Numbered from the stretch's first letter, positions 27,188-39,057 are shown. The stretch is DNA of 64,000 nucleotides from Paracoccaceae bacterium (GCA_022822495.1 JAJEBQ010000043.1:62001-126000); one strand, 5' to 3'. Made by a program: numbers and translations. The notes: a model not told the origin generated them from the sequence alone.

Positions 27188-28084
27188 TTGATCGAAGAAC
27201 TCGGAATAGATCCAGATAGAAAAAAAATCGTTTTAATCGCTGGAGCGACGGCTTCAGGAAAGTCTGGCCTCGCTTTGAAAATAGCAAAAAAGCATGATGG
27301 AATAATTATCAATGCCGATTCACTTCAGGTATATGAATGCTGGCGAATTTTAACCTCGCGGCCTTCTTTGGAAGATGAAAAGATGGTCCCACATTTGCTT
27401 TATGGCCATATTTCCTGTCATCAACCATATTCCGTAAGTCAATGGCTTGATGAAGTCGTACAGATTCTTGAGGCCTACAAAGATAAATTGAAAATTATCG
27501 TTGGGGGAACTGGCTTGTACTTTTCTTCTCTTACGAGTGGATTTACCAAAATTCCAGAAATCAAACAGGAAACCAAGGTTCTTGCTCAAAAAATACTGAA
27601 GGGTGATGGAATCGACAGAATGCTCCTTGAACTGAGTAAAAATGATGCCTCAACTTTTGAAAACCTGGATAGAGATAATCCCCGCAGGGTGCAAAGAGCT
27701 TGGGAGGTATTCAATTCCACCGGAGTTGGGCTTTCAACCTGGTTCACACTTAACAATGAAGCCTTGGTGAGATTGGAGGAAACCAAACCTGTCGTTTTGA
27801 ATGTTTCCAAGCACAAACTGGAGAATAATATAAGTGAAAGGCTGGATCAGATGATTCGTTTGGGTGTTCTGGAAGAATGTAAATCAAATATACCCCTCCT
27901 GAATTTGAACAATTCTGCGGCCAAAACAATTGGTGCCAAAGAACTGGTTGACCATTTAAAAGGCAATTCGACCCTGGAGGAAGCGAAATATCTCACTATG
28001 GTTGCGACCCGTCAGTATGCAAAGCGACAAAGAACCTGGTTTCGTAATAAAATGAAGGATTGGGAGTGGTTCAATCTAAATTAA
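27188..28084 (+). CDS. miaA: tRNA dimethylallyltransferase MiaA
   Basis: 298 residues. The P-loop GATASGKSGLA, the substrate region NADSLQVYECWRILTSRPS and the late signature TRQYAKRQRTWFRNKM are typical. MiaA adds an isopentenyl group to A37 of tRNAs reading UNN codons. It starts with TTG, as the family N-terminus (KKIVLIAGATASGKS) begins a few residues later and no ATG precedes it in frame. It is divergent from pyrH over a 108-base spacer. The isopentenyl donor must be made in this cell, which matters because dxr is not at its usual locus. Confidence 0.93.
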   Translation: MIEELGIDPDRKKIVLIAGATASGKSGLALKIAKKHDGIIINADSLQVYECWRILTSRPSLEDEKMVPHLLYGHISCHQPYSVSQWLDEVVQILEAYKDKLKIIVGGTGLYFSSLTSGFTKIPEIKQETKVLAQKILKGDGIDRMLLELSKNDASTFENLDRDNPRRVQRAWEVFNSTGVGLSTWFTLNNEALVRLEETKPVVLNVSKHKLENNISERLDQMIRLGVLEECKSNIPLLNLNNSAAKTIGAKELVDHLKGNSTLEEAKYLTMVATRQYAKRQRTWFRNKMKDWEWFNLN

Positions 28085-28102
28085 GATCGTGTAGTTCCAT
28101 GG

Positions 28103-28118
28103 GGCAATTGAAATTGCC
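28103..28118 (+). terminator. Weak hairpin after miaA
   Basis: GGCAAT and ATTGCC form a perfect 6-base stem around TGAA, 18 bases after the miaA stop. No clear T-run follows, so intrinsic termination is uncertain. Confidence 0.3.
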
Positions 28119-28353
28119 TATACTTTCGTCAGATAATTACCTGTGCTCTCATTTAATTGTGGACAACTTTATCAAATTTTTCTGTTTTCTTCCCTAAACC
28201 ATGGGAATTCTGAATTATTAATCAGGACAATTTCAAGATTTTTGAGATGTCCCATCAGTGGTTCAACTTACACGGATTTGTGCAACGTTCCAGAGAACCT
28301 GGTTTTCATTAGACCTTTTTGAAAACTTTTAACATTCCTACAGGGAGATCAAA

Positions 28354-29106
28354 ATGGAAAAAAATTCCTCAGAATATCAAGCAAGCCTAGACCTATGTCA
28401 AGACACGGGTAAAGGCGTCGTTAGGGTGCTGGAAATCATGAAACGTTTAAGAGACAAGGAGCATGGTTGCCCCTGGGACCTCGAACAAGATTACAGGTCC
28501 TTGTCATCAAGCATAATTGAAGAGGCTTATGAGGTCGTCGATGCAATCGAATCAAACAACAAATCTGATTTGAAAGAAGAGCTTGGTGACCTATTGTTTG
28601 GAATCGTCTTCTTGTCCCAACTTGCCAGTGAGGATAATGAATTTAATTTCTATACCGTGGTTGAAGGAGTTTCCGATAAAATGGTCCGCAGACATCCGCA
28701 TATTTTCGCTGATAATAAAGACATAAAAACGGTAGAGGATCAAATTGTCAATTGGGAAAAAATGAAGCAGTTGGAGAATCAGGGCCAAAAACAGGGAACC
28801 AAAGGCAAAATGGAAACCTTCAAAAGCAGTAAACTTCCAGCACTGTTATTGGGTCAGAAATGGTACAAAACGACGCATATGGAGATAGATGAAGGAAAGG
28901 AATTAAAGGATAACATTATTGAGGTTAAAAATATTATGGGAAAACTAAGCCCGGCAACCTCCAAGGCCAGCAGTTACATTAATTTACTACTCATGGGTGA
29001 AATTCTCTATACAATGGTCAAAATCTCAAGATGTATTTCGGTCGATCCTGAATTGGCATTGAAGAATGCGATCAAGGCCAGAGCGGCCAGTTCTGGCTTG
29101 TCATAA
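28354..29106 (+). CDS. mazG: Nucleoside triphosphate pyrophosphohydrolase MazG
   Basis: 250 residues with two MazG-type repeats. The first has MKRLRDKEHGCPWDLEQDYRS and the metal-binding EEAYEVVDAIE / ELGDLLFGIVF (about residues 25-95). The second, weaker repeat covers about 150-245. It hydrolyses (d)NTPs to monophosphates, cleaning aberrant nucleotides and modulating stress signalling. GGGAG lies just before the ATG. A nucleoside hydrolase gene follows 23 bases later, forming a small nucleotide-salvage/cleaning pair. Confidence 0.92.
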   Translation: MEKNSSEYQASLDLCQDTGKGVVRVLEIMKRLRDKEHGCPWDLEQDYRSLSSSIIEEAYEVVDAIESNNKSDLKEELGDLLFGIVFLSQLASEDNEFNFYTVVEGVSDKMVRRHPHIFADNKDIKTVEDQIVNWEKMKQLENQGQKQGTKGKMETFKSSKLPALLLGQKWYKTTHMEIDEGKELKDNIIEVKNIMGKLSPATSKASSYINLLLMGEILYTMVKISRCISVDPELALKNAIKARAASSGLS

Positions 29107-29129
29107 AAACTGTTAAGTAGAGAATCATA

Positions 29130-30074
29130 ATGAACATCAAGCGAAAAATAATCATTGATACTGATCCAGGACAGGATGATGCTGTCGCCATACTTATGGC
29201 TCTAGCTAGCACTGAATTGGAAGTGTTGGGTATTACAGCAGTCGCTGGTAATGTTCCTTTGAATCTCACCGAAAAAAACAGCTGTATTGTCGTTGAGCTT
29301 TCTGGAAGGACTGATGTACCAGTCTTTTCTGGATGCTCAACCCCATTGGTCCGGAATTTGGTAACCGCTGAGGAGGTTCATGGAAAAACCGGCCTTGATG
29401 GCATGAAACCAGTTGAACCTTCAATACCCCTGGAGGAAAAACATGCAACTGATTTTATTATTGAAACCTTGCTGGCAAATAATCCAGGTACCATAACTCT
29501 CTGCCCACTAGGACCTTTGACCAACATTGCCCAAGCAATGATTCAGGCCCCGGAAATCATCAAACGAATCCAGGAAATTGTATTGATGGGGGGCGCCTAT
29601 TTTGAAGTCGGCAATGTGACACCTGCAGCTGAATTCAATATCTATGTGGACCCCGAAGCAGCTGAGAAAGTTTTTTCCTCTGGTGTTCCGATTACTGTTC
29701 TTCCCCTTGATGTTACCCATCAGGTTTTAACAACCGAGACCAGAGTGGATATTGTAAGGAATATTGGCAATAAGGTTGGACAAGAGGTTGCCAACCTGAT
29801 GACTTTTTTTGAACGGTTTGATAAGGAAAAATATGGTTTGGATGGTGCCCCCCTGCATGACCCTTGTGTTATCGCCTACTTACTGGAACCAGAGATCTTT
29901 GATGGAAGATATGTTAACGTTGAAATAGAAACCCAATCGAAATTAACCCGTGGTATGACTGTTGTAGACTGGTGGGGTGTGACCGATAGGGAGCCCAATT
30001 GTCTTTTTGTAGGGAAGGCAGATAGCACCCGTTTTTTTGAACTGCTTACAGAAAAGCTAAGGTTATTGCCCTGA
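29130..30074 (+). CDS. Inosine-uridine-type nucleoside hydrolase
   Basis: 314 residues. The calcium-binding motif IIDTDPGQDDAVAIL is at residues 8-22. ITLCPLGPLTNIAQAM, VLMGGAYFEVGNVTPAAEFN and the late DPCVIAYLLEP histidine/aspartate region are all in place. Members cleave the N-glycosidic bond of ribonucleosides in salvage. Substrate preference (pyrimidine, purine or non-specific) is not evident. It is 23 bases after mazG and 32 before selO, so all three may form one transcript. Confidence 0.92.
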   Translation: MNIKRKIIIDTDPGQDDAVAILMALASTELEVLGITAVAGNVPLNLTEKNSCIVVELSGRTDVPVFSGCSTPLVRNLVTAEEVHGKTGLDGMKPVEPSIPLEEKHATDFIIETLLANNPGTITLCPLGPLTNIAQAMIQAPEIIKRIQEIVLMGGAYFEVGNVTPAAEFNIYVDPEAAEKVFSSGVPITVLPLDVTHQVLTTETRVDIVRNIGNKVGQEVANLMTFFERFDKEKYGLDGAPLHDPCVIAYLLEPEIFDGRYVNVEIETQSKLTRGMTVVDWWGVTDREPNCLFVGKADSTRFFELLTEKLRLLP

Positions 30075-30106
30075 GTACACAACTTTTGTGGTAACATGAT
30101 TGTCAA

Positions 30107-31579
30107 ATGACCCTTTTTCCATTTGAAAACAGTTATGCTTCTCTACCAGAGAGATTCTACGCAAGATTACCTCCATCCAGGGTTTCGAAGCCGGAGTTGA
30201 TAAAAATAAACCTTGATTTGGCAGTTGACTTGGGGTTGAATCCAGACAAACTTACTTCAGAGTTTGCTGTAGAAGTGTTAGCTGGTAATCGAGTTCCAGA
30301 CAATTCTGAACCCATCGCTCTTGCGTATGCGGGGCACCAGTTTGGAGGATGGGTACCTTCACTTGGTGATGGTCGCGCTCTTCTTCTGGGAGAACTCAGA
30401 AACAAAGCAGGCCGTCTTTGTGATTTGCAACTAAAGGGTTCCGGCCCTACTCCCTTCTCTCGGAATGGTGATGGCCGAGCCTGGCTTGGACCGGTATTAC
30501 GAGAATACATTGTTTCGGAAGCTATTCACTTTTTGGGGATACCTTCCACGAGAACTTTATCTGCTGTTTCGACTGGAGAAAAAGTATTCAGGGAACAAAC
30601 TTATCCTGGAGGAATTTTAACCCGGGTCGCACGAAGCCATATTCGAGTTGGAACTTTCCAATATTTTTATGCCAGGGAAGATTATGAAGCTCTAAAATTA
30701 TTGACCGACTATCTAATCGAAAGAAATTACCCAGAATTGAAGGATTCGGAAAACCATTTACTTGCTTTGCTAGAGAAAATAGTTGCTGGGCAAGCAAAGC
30801 TTATTGCCAAATGGATGTCGGTTGGTTTTATTCATGGTGTCATGAACACGGACAACACCTCCTTATCCTGTGAAACAATAGATTTCGGTCCCTGTGCATT
30901 TATGGACCGATACATGGCAACCAAAGTTTTCAGCTCAATCGATCTCAATGGCCGCTATGCCTATTCAAACCAGCCAATCATTGCTCATTGGAATCTTGCA
31001 CAGTTCGCAACAACCTTGATTCCCTTACTTCCAATGGATGAGGAACAAGCGGTTAAGATCCTAACCCAGGCTATCAATAAATTTCCAGCTTTGTATCTGG
31101 ACTACTGGATATCAATTTTCGGACAAAAGTTGGGGTTACAAAATCCTGCAAATGAAGATTTTGAATTTATTTCGGAATTTCTAAAGATTATGGAGGAGGC
31201 TCAAGCTGATTTTACGCTTAGCTTTCGAGTCTTATCAACAATCCCGGCAGATGATTTAACTTTAACTCATTTTGAACCTTTTGCCAATTCACCCGAGTTG
31301 ATACTTGAATGGATACCAACATGGACTGCGAGGTTAGGAAGGGAAAAAGAGAGTGAACAGAATCGGCTTCGCTTGATGCAACGTGTCAACCCAGCCTATA
31401 TTCCAAGAAATCACCAGATTGAAAAAGCCATAGTTGAAGGAGTTGATGGTAAATTTGAAAGATTTAATACTATGGTTGAGATTCTTAAAACACCCTACAC
31501 GCACCAACCAGGGTATGAGGAATTTGAAAAAACACCTGATGAAGATGAAGTGGTCGCGAAAACCTTTTGTGGAACCTAA
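30107..31579 (+). CDS. selO: SelO/YdiU pseudokinase-fold protein AMPylase
   Basis: 490 residues, close to E. coli SelO (478). Conserved blocks are YAGHQFGGWVPSLGDGRA, QLKGSGPTPFSRNGDGRAWL, GILTRVARSHIRVGTFQYF and FIHGVMNTDNTSL. The protein ends KTFCGT, whose Cys occupies the position that is selenocysteine in many eukaryotic homologues. SelO transfers AMP from ATP to protein hydroxyls and takes part in redox responses. It begins 32 bases after the nucleoside hydrolase gene. Confidence 0.93.
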   Translation: MTLFPFENSYASLPERFYARLPPSRVSKPELIKINLDLAVDLGLNPDKLTSEFAVEVLAGNRVPDNSEPIALAYAGHQFGGWVPSLGDGRALLLGELRNKAGRLCDLQLKGSGPTPFSRNGDGRAWLGPVLREYIVSEAIHFLGIPSTRTLSAVSTGEKVFREQTYPGGILTRVARSHIRVGTFQYFYAREDYEALKLLTDYLIERNYPELKDSENHLLALLEKIVAGQAKLIAKWMSVGFIHGVMNTDNTSLSCETIDFGPCAFMDRYMATKVFSSIDLNGRYAYSNQPIIAHWNLAQFATTLIPLLPMDEEQAVKILTQAINKFPALYLDYWISIFGQKLGLQNPANEDFEFISEFLKIMEEAQADFTLSFRVLSTIPADDLTLTHFEPFANSPELILEWIPTWTARLGREKESEQNRLRLMQRVNPAYIPRNHQIEKAIVEGVDGKFERFNTMVEILKTPYTHQPGYEEFEKTPDEDEVVAKTFCGT

Positions 31580-31745
31580 GCATAATAAATTGTTTTATTA
31601 CCACTATTTATGTTGGAAATGTGAAACTATTGATTGTCAAGCGCTTTGTGCGAATTTGTATAATCCAACCAGGGAATTAATTTAATTCTAATGAAATGAT
31701 TTATGTTTAGAACACTGAACTTGAGTAGTTTTGAAAGGATAAATT

Positions 31746-33436
<1,691 letters not shown>

Positions 33437-33451
33437 CCTCAGGATTTCGAA

Positions 33452-34555
33452 TTATAGACTATAGGAAATCTGACCACCGTGGGTTGGGAATTTACACCCG
33501 GTCGTAGATGGCGCCGAGATCGGAAGGTGATTGATCACTCTGGCTGCAAGAAACCCAAAGGCCTGTGCTTCCAGATACTGTGCATTCAATCCCCACTCAT
33601 CTGCTGTTTTCATTTCAACATCAGACAAGTGAACCAAACGTTTCACAAGGTAAGTGTTTTTTGTTCCACCGCCACATAAAATAATTGTGCGAGGTTTTGG
33701 ATCTAACTGTTCAAGTGTTTTGATGATGGCCTGGATGGTAAATTCAGTGAGAGTGGCAACCGCATTTTCAAAGCCAGTCTGGAGGAATGAATCAAATGAT
33801 GTGGTAAAATCATGAATATCGAAGGATCGTGGCCCTTTTAGTTTAAAAAAATCCCTTGTGAGAAAAGAAGCAACTTCATTTTGGTCAATTTTTCCATTGG
33901 AAGCAAAATTTCCATCGCGATCAAAGGGCAGGTTTTTATGAAGTTGACAAAAACTATCAATCAAAAAATTACCTGGCCCTATATCAAATGCCGATAATGC
34001 ACCGTCCTCCTCCGGTATTTCACATTGTGGGTCAACAACAGTTATGTTAGTAATACCACCAATGTTTATGAACGCACAAACCTCTTTGATATCAAGGTGT
34101 TTTGCCAAGGCAAAATGATAAAATGGGGCCAATGGTGCACCCTCTCCACCATTACGCATATCCATGGTACGAAAATCCCAAACGACAGTTCGACTCAACT
34201 CATTGGCGAGATGTACGCCATTACCGGCTTGATGGGTTTTCCCTTGTTTGGGATCATGGGCCAAGGTTTGCCCATGAAAACCGATAATGGCATGACGAGA
34301 ATTTTCCCTAAGCAAGGCCAAGTGTTTCTCTTCAACCGTCTTGGCTGCCAGTTCCACCTCCTGTGCGCCAGGCCACTTCCCTCGTGCGAGCTTCAATTGT
34401 TGGACTTCAACCGGTGTAAAGCTCTTGCTTGCTGTTTGACCCAACGCAAATATTTTCTGGCCATCAGTTTTGATTTCGGCAATATCAACCCCATCCATTG
34501 AAGTTCCCGACATGCAACCAATAAACCAACTATCTTGTGTAGGGGACAATTTCAT
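33452..34555 (-). CDS. anmK: Anhydro-N-acetylmuramic acid kinase
   Basis: 367 residues with the AnmK hallmark GCMSGTSMDGVDIAE near the N-terminus, IGFHGQTLAHDP, FINIGGITNITVV and a late ATP-binding ILCGGGTKN. The enzyme phosphorylates and opens anhydroMurNAc released during peptidoglycan recycling. It lies between eno (convergent, 15 bases apart) and tyrS (divergent, 63 bases). Adjacency of anmK and tyrS in divergent orientation is common in proteobacteria. Confidence 0.94.
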   Translation of the reverse strand: MKLSPTQDSWFIGCMSGTSMDGVDIAEIKTDGQKIFALGQTASKSFTPVEVQQLKLARGKWPGAQEVELAAKTVEEKHLALLRENSRHAIIGFHGQTLAHDPKQGKTHQAGNGVHLANELSRTVVWDFRTMDMRNGGEGAPLAPFYHFALAKHLDIKEVCAFINIGGITNITVVDPQCEIPEEDGALSAFDIGPGNFLIDSFCQLHKNLPFDRDGNFASNGKIDQNEVASFLTRDFFKLKGPRSFDIHDFTTSFDSFLQTGFENAVATLTEFTIQAIIKTLEQLDPKPRTIILCGGGTKNTYLVKRLVHLSDVEMKTADEWGLNAQYLEAQAFGFLAARVINHLPISAPSTTGCKFPTHGGQISYSL

Positions 34556-34618
34556 ACCTATAAATTTCGTGATATTGCATTACTTAACTACAAATGAACG
34601 AAATGATCAAAATCCGCA

Positions 34619-35875
34619 ATGACCTACCAACCTAAATCCGACTTTTTGAATGTAGTTCTCCAGCGTGGTTATTACGAGGATTGCAGCAATTTGGAAGAAT
34701 TGGATAATTCTCTAAAGAAGGGAATTGCACCAGCCTATATTGGTTTTGATGCTACCGCTCAATCACTCCATATCGGTAGTCTTATTCAAATCATGATGCT
34801 GCGTTGGCTTCAAAAGACAGGGCATAAACCAATCGTATTAATGGGTGGTGGAACGACCAAGGTGGGTGACCCTTCCTTTCGGGCCGATGAAAGACCCTTG
34901 TTGAGTAATGAAAAGATCGCATCAAACATAGCTGGAATTAAGGAAGTTTTCAGCAAATATCTCATCTTTGGCGACCAGTCCACGGATGCGATTATGGTCA
35001 ATAACGCTGAGTGGTTGGACAATCTCAATTACATTGCCTTTCTAAGGGAGATTGGCAAATATTTTTCGGTCAATAGGATGTTATCCTTTGAATCGGTCAA
35101 GTCCCGTCTTGACCGGGAACAATCCTTGTCATTTCTGGAATTCAACTACATGATTCTTCAGGCTTATGATTTTCTTGAACTTGCGAAACGTTATTCATGT
35201 AAATTTCAAATGGGTGGTTCGGACCAATGGGGGAATATTCTCAATGGGGTTGATTTAACCAGAAGAATCCTTAGCAAACAGGTCTTTGCTCTCACGTCCC
35301 CTTTATTGACAACCTCCGATGGGAAGAAAATGGGAAAGACCCAAAGTGGTGCTGTCTGGTTAAATTCGGACTTGTACTCCCCTTATGACTTTTGGCAATA
35401 TTGGCGTAATACCAGTGATCATGATGTGGGCAAGTTTCTTAAACTCTTTACCGAATTGGATATCACTGAGTGTGACCGACTTGGCTCGCTTGCGGGTTCA
35501 GAAATCAATGAAGCCAAAATTGTCCTGGCCAATGAGGTAACTACCTTGGCCCACGGCCACATGGCTGCACAACGAGCTATGACAACTGCTCAGGAAGTAT
35601 TTGTTGCAGGCTCTCATAGCCAAGGGCTCCCCACGTTGGATTTAACATCTGATAACTTGATAGATGGCAGGTTTCCACTCATCAAGGCTATGGTTGAACT
35701 GGGTTTGGTTTCATCTGGTAAGGAAGCCAGAAGGAACATGCTTGGAAATGGGGTAAGGGTCAATGATCGTGTTGAAACGAATACGGCGAGATTTTTGACA
35801 GTTGAGGAATTAAAACGAGAAGTGAAAATTTCGGTTGGAAAAAAGCGTCATGCCATTGCTAAACTGTCGCAGTAA
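34619..35875 (+). CDS. tyrS: Tyrosyl-tRNA synthetase
   Basis: 418 residues, class I synthetase. The HIGH-like motif appears as LHIGSL and the KMSKS-like motif as [18 protein letters not shown] and the [11 protein letters not shown] segment recognise tyrosine. An S4-like RNA-binding domain occupies the C-terminal 70 residues ([13 protein letters not shown]). The start ATG is at 34619 with no strong Shine-Dalgarno nearby. Confidence 0.95.
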   Translation: MTYQPKSDFLNVVLQRGYYEDCSNLEELDNSLKKGIAPAYIGFDATAQSLHIGSLIQIMMLRWLQKTGHKPIVLMGGGTTKVGDPSFRADERPLLSNEKIASNIAGIKEVFSKYLIFGDQSTDAIMVNNAEWLDNLNYIAFLREIGKYFSVNRMLSFESVKSRLDREQSLSFLEFNYMILQAYDFLELAKRYSCKFQMGGSDQWGNILNGVDLTRRILSKQVFALTSPLLTTSDGKKMGKTQSGAVWLNSDLYSPYDFWQYWRNTSDHDVGKFLKLFTELDITECDRLGSLAGSEINEAKIVLANEVTTLAHGHMAAQRAMTTAQEVFVAGSHSQGLPTLDLTSDNLIDGRFPLIKAMVELGLVSSGKEARRNMLGNGVRVNDRVETNTARFLTVEELKREVKISVGKKRHAIAKLSQ

Positions 35876-35882
35876 ATCTTCA

Positions 35883-36926
35883 TTATCTGTCCAACAGGTC
35901 TCCCATCAGCCATTCTCCATCAGGATAAAATGCTTCGTAAGCAAAAGCAAACATGAGGTCGTGTGGTAAATCTTCTCCAGTTACCTGATCCTTTACCCTT
36001 ACAGTACCAACATTAATTCCTTTCCCCACAGAAACGGTATCAAGTGGCGAAGCCTGACCTCCTGTCCAGGTTAATGATACACCTCGCTCCTCAATCTTGC
36101 CCTCCAAAATCAATCTCTCAAGTGGCCAGGCCATTTGATCTACTTTGATAACCCTGGATAAAGGGCTTAATCCTTGTTGCTTGAATTCCTCGTTATATAG
36201 AAATGGTGAGTGTGAAAGTTCATACCCTTTGTAGGGATTTTGTCCATATGGGCGCCGAAAATCCGGTTGTGCCATGACCAGGCCACCAGTATCTTTGTTT
36301 CTCGTAACAAAATCCTGCCAGCTTTCTGTCCAACCTGCGAGCTGTTCCAAAGAATTCCCGGTATGGCTTCCAACTATTCCAACACCCAAGGCTTGTTGCC
36401 ACCAGCTTTCGGTTTCTCGGTCATACATGACCATATCAGAATGTCGAAGCAACCCTGAAACACCAAAAGTAAGAGTTTGGCCGTTCACTTCTCGTGAGAA
36501 AAAGATACCGGAATTACACAAAGGACAATAGGTAATGGCAATGGTTTGATCACCAATAGTATCATTGACAATTTCGTGCCAAAGGAGATATCGGATGGGA
36601 TAAGCCCTTGGAAGATGATTATCCATCTCAATGGTCATCACCCCTTCGCGGGGTAACAAGTCTATTTCTTCATCAAGTGATAAAAAAGAAGGATTGTCAA
36701 TGGCCGGGATGCCATCTTTTGGAACACCCCCAGATTGGATTTCTTCGATAGGTACCGACGTTAATGAAAAATCAGTATTAGGCCAAAGATTTTTGAAAAT
36801 ACCCTCATCGGCTCTTACTTCCAGGGGCAAAAGAGGCAATGTAAGAACCAGGGCGACAAATAACTTGAAGCTAAATTCTCTAAATGGAATTAGTAACTTA
36901 ATCAATCTCCCCCCGTTCGTAGCCAT
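35883..36926 (-). CDS. Secreted DUF3179 domain protein
   Basis: 347 residues. A hydrophobic signal segment lies at about 17-38. The DUF3179 core follows with YPIRYLLWHEIVNDTIGD, ITYCPLCNSGIFFSR (a CxxC pair) and SGLLRHSDMVMYDRETESWW. The biochemical role of the family is unknown; it is frequent in marine bacteria and archaea and may bind a metal through the conserved cysteines and histidines. It lies nine bases downstream of a periplasmic cyclophilin gene, so the two are probably co-transcribed and both exported. Confidence 0.85.
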   Translation of the reverse strand: MATNGGRLIKLLIPFREFSFKLFVALVLTLPLLPLEVRADEGIFKNLWPNTDFSLTSVPIEEIQSGGVPKDGIPAIDNPSFLSLDEEIDLLPREGVMTIEMDNHLPRAYPIRYLLWHEIVNDTIGDQTIAITYCPLCNSGIFFSREVNGQTLTFGVSGLLRHSDMVMYDRETESWWQQALGVGIVGSHTGNSLEQLAGWTESWQDFVTRNKDTGGLVMAQPDFRRPYGQNPYKGYELSHSPFLYNEEFKQQGLSPLSRVIKVDQMAWPLERLILEGKIEERGVSLTWTGGQASPLDTVSVGKGINVGTVRVKDQVTGEDLPHDLMFAFAYEAFYPDGEWLMGDLLDR

Positions 36927-36935
36927 TTAGCTTTT

Positions 36936-37511
36936 CTATAAATCTTCAATTCTTGCTTGCAAGATATAATCAGGATTATCGACAGCACCATTTGGTCCCT
37001 GTCCTCTCTTGATTGAATCTACCACTTCCTGACCGGTAATTACCCGCCCGAATACTGTGTACTGGCCATTAAGGAATGGTGCATCCTCAAACATTATGAA
37101 AAATTGCGAGTTGGCGGAATTCGGATCTTGTGCTCTGGCCATGCCAACAACCCCCTTACGAAAGGGAAGTGGTGAAAATTCTGCCGGCAAATTTGGCAAT
37201 TCAGAACCTCCCATTCCTGCCTTTTGTAAGATCCCATTGTCAATGCGACCAAATTGTACATCACCTGTTTGAGCCATAAATCCCTCAATAACCCGGTGAA
37301 ACGCAACATTGTCATAGTGACCATCTTTTGTCAAAGCGATAATTCTATCAACATGCAGGGGGGCGACTTCATGTAGGAGTTCTATTTTAATGGTTCCGGT
37401 ATTTTCACCGGCAACTTCCAGTATCAGCACATCTCTTTCCTTTTCTGCCATAGCCATTGTCGTTCCCAAAAAAAGGAAAGTTAAAACTAGTAGTATTTTC
37501 TTCATATTCAC
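36936..37511 (-). CDS. Periplasmic cyclophilin-type peptidyl-prolyl cis-trans isomerase
   Basis: 191 residues. A signal peptide covers roughly the first 22 residues (Lys-rich start, hydrophobic core, AMA cleavage region). The compact cyclophilin fold follows, with FHRVIEGFMAQTGD, NSQFFIMFEDAPFLNGQYT and FGRVITGQEVVDSI. It speeds proline isomerisation during folding of exported proteins. It is paired with the DUF3179 gene downstream. Confidence 0.9.
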   Translation of the reverse strand: MNMKKILLVLTFLFLGTTMAMAEKERDVLILEVAGENTGTIKIELLHEVAPLHVDRIIALTKDGHYDNVAFHRVIEGFMAQTGDVQFGRIDNGILQKAGMGGSELPNLPAEFSPLPFRKGVVGMARAQDPNSANSQFFIMFEDAPFLNGQYTVFGRVITGQEVVDSIKRGQGPNGAVDNPDYILQARIEDL

Positions 37512-37608
37512 CTCGTAAACAAGAAATTAAGAATTTCTTGATTTAATCAAAATCAAATTAAAGTGAAGTAGATTAGCGATGAATAAAGGGAAAAAGGTCT
37601 TACAAGTT

Positions 37609-38103
37609 TCACACTGAAAATTTTCTTTCGAGAGCTTTTTTTACATTAGGTGAAACAAATTCTGAAATATCACCACCCAGCCGTGCAATCTCCTTGACCA
37701 GTTTGGAAGCAATGGCCTGTTTTCTGGCGTCTGCCATCATGAAAACGGTTTCTATGTTCTGTTCCAGTACTCTATTCATGCCAACCATCTGGAATTCATA
37801 CTCAAAATCTGAAACAGCTCTCAAGCCCCTGATAATTATGCTGGCTCCAACTTCACGAGCACAATCAACCAGCAGATTTTCAAAGGGATAAACAACCATT
37901 TCGAGTTCACTGCTTTTCTTCAGGTTGGCAATCTCCTGGTTAATAAGATCAACCCTTTCATCCAAGCTGAACAAAGGTTTCTTCTCTTGGTTAATGGCAA
38001 CACCAATAACCAGTTTATCAACCAGGAAGGTTGATCTTCGAAAGATATCCAGATGCCCGAATGTAACAGGATCAAAGGTTCCAGCGTAAAGCCCGATTTT
38101 CAT
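37609..38103 (-). CDS. coaD: Phosphopantetheine adenylyltransferase
   Basis: 164 residues. The nucleotidyltransferase motif YAGTFDPVTFGHLDIFRR is at the N-terminus, GLRAVSDFEYEFQMVGMNR in the middle, and the late ISEFVSPNVKKAL matches CoaD. It makes dephospho-CoA from phosphopantetheine and ATP. A CBS-domain gene lies 35 bases upstream in the same direction. Confidence 0.95.
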   Translation of the reverse strand: MKIGLYAGTFDPVTFGHLDIFRRSTFLVDKLVIGVAINQEKKPLFSLDERVDLINQEIANLKKSSELEMVVYPFENLLVDCAREVGASIIIRGLRAVSDFEYEFQMVGMNRVLEQNIETVFMMADARKQAIASKLVKEIARLGGDISEFVSPNVKKALERKFSV

Positions 38104-38138
38104 AAAATTGTCTTTCGATAAACTTGGGAAGCCATTTT

Positions 38139-38570
38139 CTAATGGCCGATATATTCCTCTAGCGCCTGTTTCTCCATATTGAGTTCACCCAAACGGGCCT
38201 TGACAACATCACCGATGGAAATCAATCCCAACATTTTGCCATTCTTTAAGACGGGTATATGACGAAAACGCCCCAGGGTCATCTTGTTCAATACATCAAA
38301 GGCTGTTTCCTCAGGGTCACAAGTAACAACTTTTTTACTCATCAGGTCCTTGACTGACACATTCAAACTATTGACACCTTTGACTCCAATCTCTCGAACA
38401 ATATCCCGCTCCGAAATAATACCTACCAGATCACCACCCTCATTGAACACCACTAGGGCCCCAATTCTATTCTTTGACAACAGGTTTGTTGCAGTGAGTA
38501 TTTCATCGTTGGGACCAACGGAAATAATATTGTGATTATTTTTACCCTTAAGAATTTGGCTTACCAGCAT
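38139..38570 (-). CDS. Two-CBS-domain protein
   Basis: 143 residues made of two CBS repeats (about 8-65 and 74-130). The first has VGIISERDIVREIGVKG and the second RHIPVLKNGKMLGLISIGDVV. Small stand-alone CBS-pair proteins bind adenine nucleotides and act as energy sensors on partner proteins. The partner is not evident here. It is upstream of coaD in the same orientation and next to the left boundary of the second accessory island. Confidence 0.88.
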   Translation of the reverse strand: MLVSQILKGKNNHNIISVGPNDEILTATNLLSKNRIGALVVFNEGGDLVGIISERDIVREIGVKGVNSLNVSVKDLMSKKVVTCDPEETAFDVLNKMTLGRFRHIPVLKNGKMLGLISIGDVVKARLGELNMEKQALEEYIGH

Positions 38571-38853
38571 CGTAGCAGTCCTTTCGTTTTGGTTTTAATT
38601 TCGATTAGAAACCTCTTTTTGATTATCCGTATTTTCCAGAAAATTTCACCTAAATTTTGAATTTTTGTAACTACTCAGGTAGTCTCAGTGTAGATTAATG
38701 AAGGCGTATCTGCTGGGCAAGATTATTTTTTAGGTTAGGTCTCGGGTAACGGCACCGAGGAATCAAGCCGAGGCAATAAATCACCGGTTTTAGTTCCCAG
38801 GGTCTCAAGAGCATCCCCCCCTGTTTCCTGGCGGTTTCAAGCACACTTCTTAG
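38571..38853. other. Left edge of the second accessory island
   Basis: No gene. The composition changes from AT-rich to mixed at about 38700. It holds the terminal-repeat-like 15-mer at 38664-38678 and leads directly into the IS66 transposase remnant at 38854. Confidence 0.5.
38664..38678. repeat. Left terminal-repeat-like sequence TTTGTAACTACTCAG
   Basis: The reverse complement is exactly the 15-mer at 14238-14252. It pairs as an imperfect inverted repeat with 41428-41442 at the other edge of this island: GTAACTACTCAGGT here faces GTAACTATTCAGGT read on the other strand. This is the form expected for the ends of an insertion element. Confidence 0.6.
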
Positions 38854-39057
38854 AACCGCGAATCCCGTGCATCTTCTTTGGTTCTAAAACTCCCAGAGAG
38901 TTTTCGTACGATCAACGGAGCTCATTGTTTTGCGACGTTGCGGAGGATCTTACAAACGGCACGTAAATTTGGGTGGAATGCCTTGGAAACGCTGGAAGCT
39001 AATGCAAGTGAGTTGCGGGCAAAACTTAACCAAACAGGCCCACTTCCAGATACGTAA
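38854..39057 (+). pseudogene. IS66-family transposase, C-terminal fragment
   Basis: An open frame from a stop at 38851 to a TAA at 39055 reads SFRTINGAHCFATLRRIL followed by QTARKFGWNALETLEANA. It matches the C-terminal tail of IS66-type transposases, where a segment like ISGGFRT...GA..FA.LRS.LQTARKQGW.xLETL follows the DDE domain. The catalytic part is missing. It lies on the plus strand and faces the DUF4143 ATPase gene, in opposite orientation to the IS66 N-terminal fragment at 40904-41284. Confidence 0.65.
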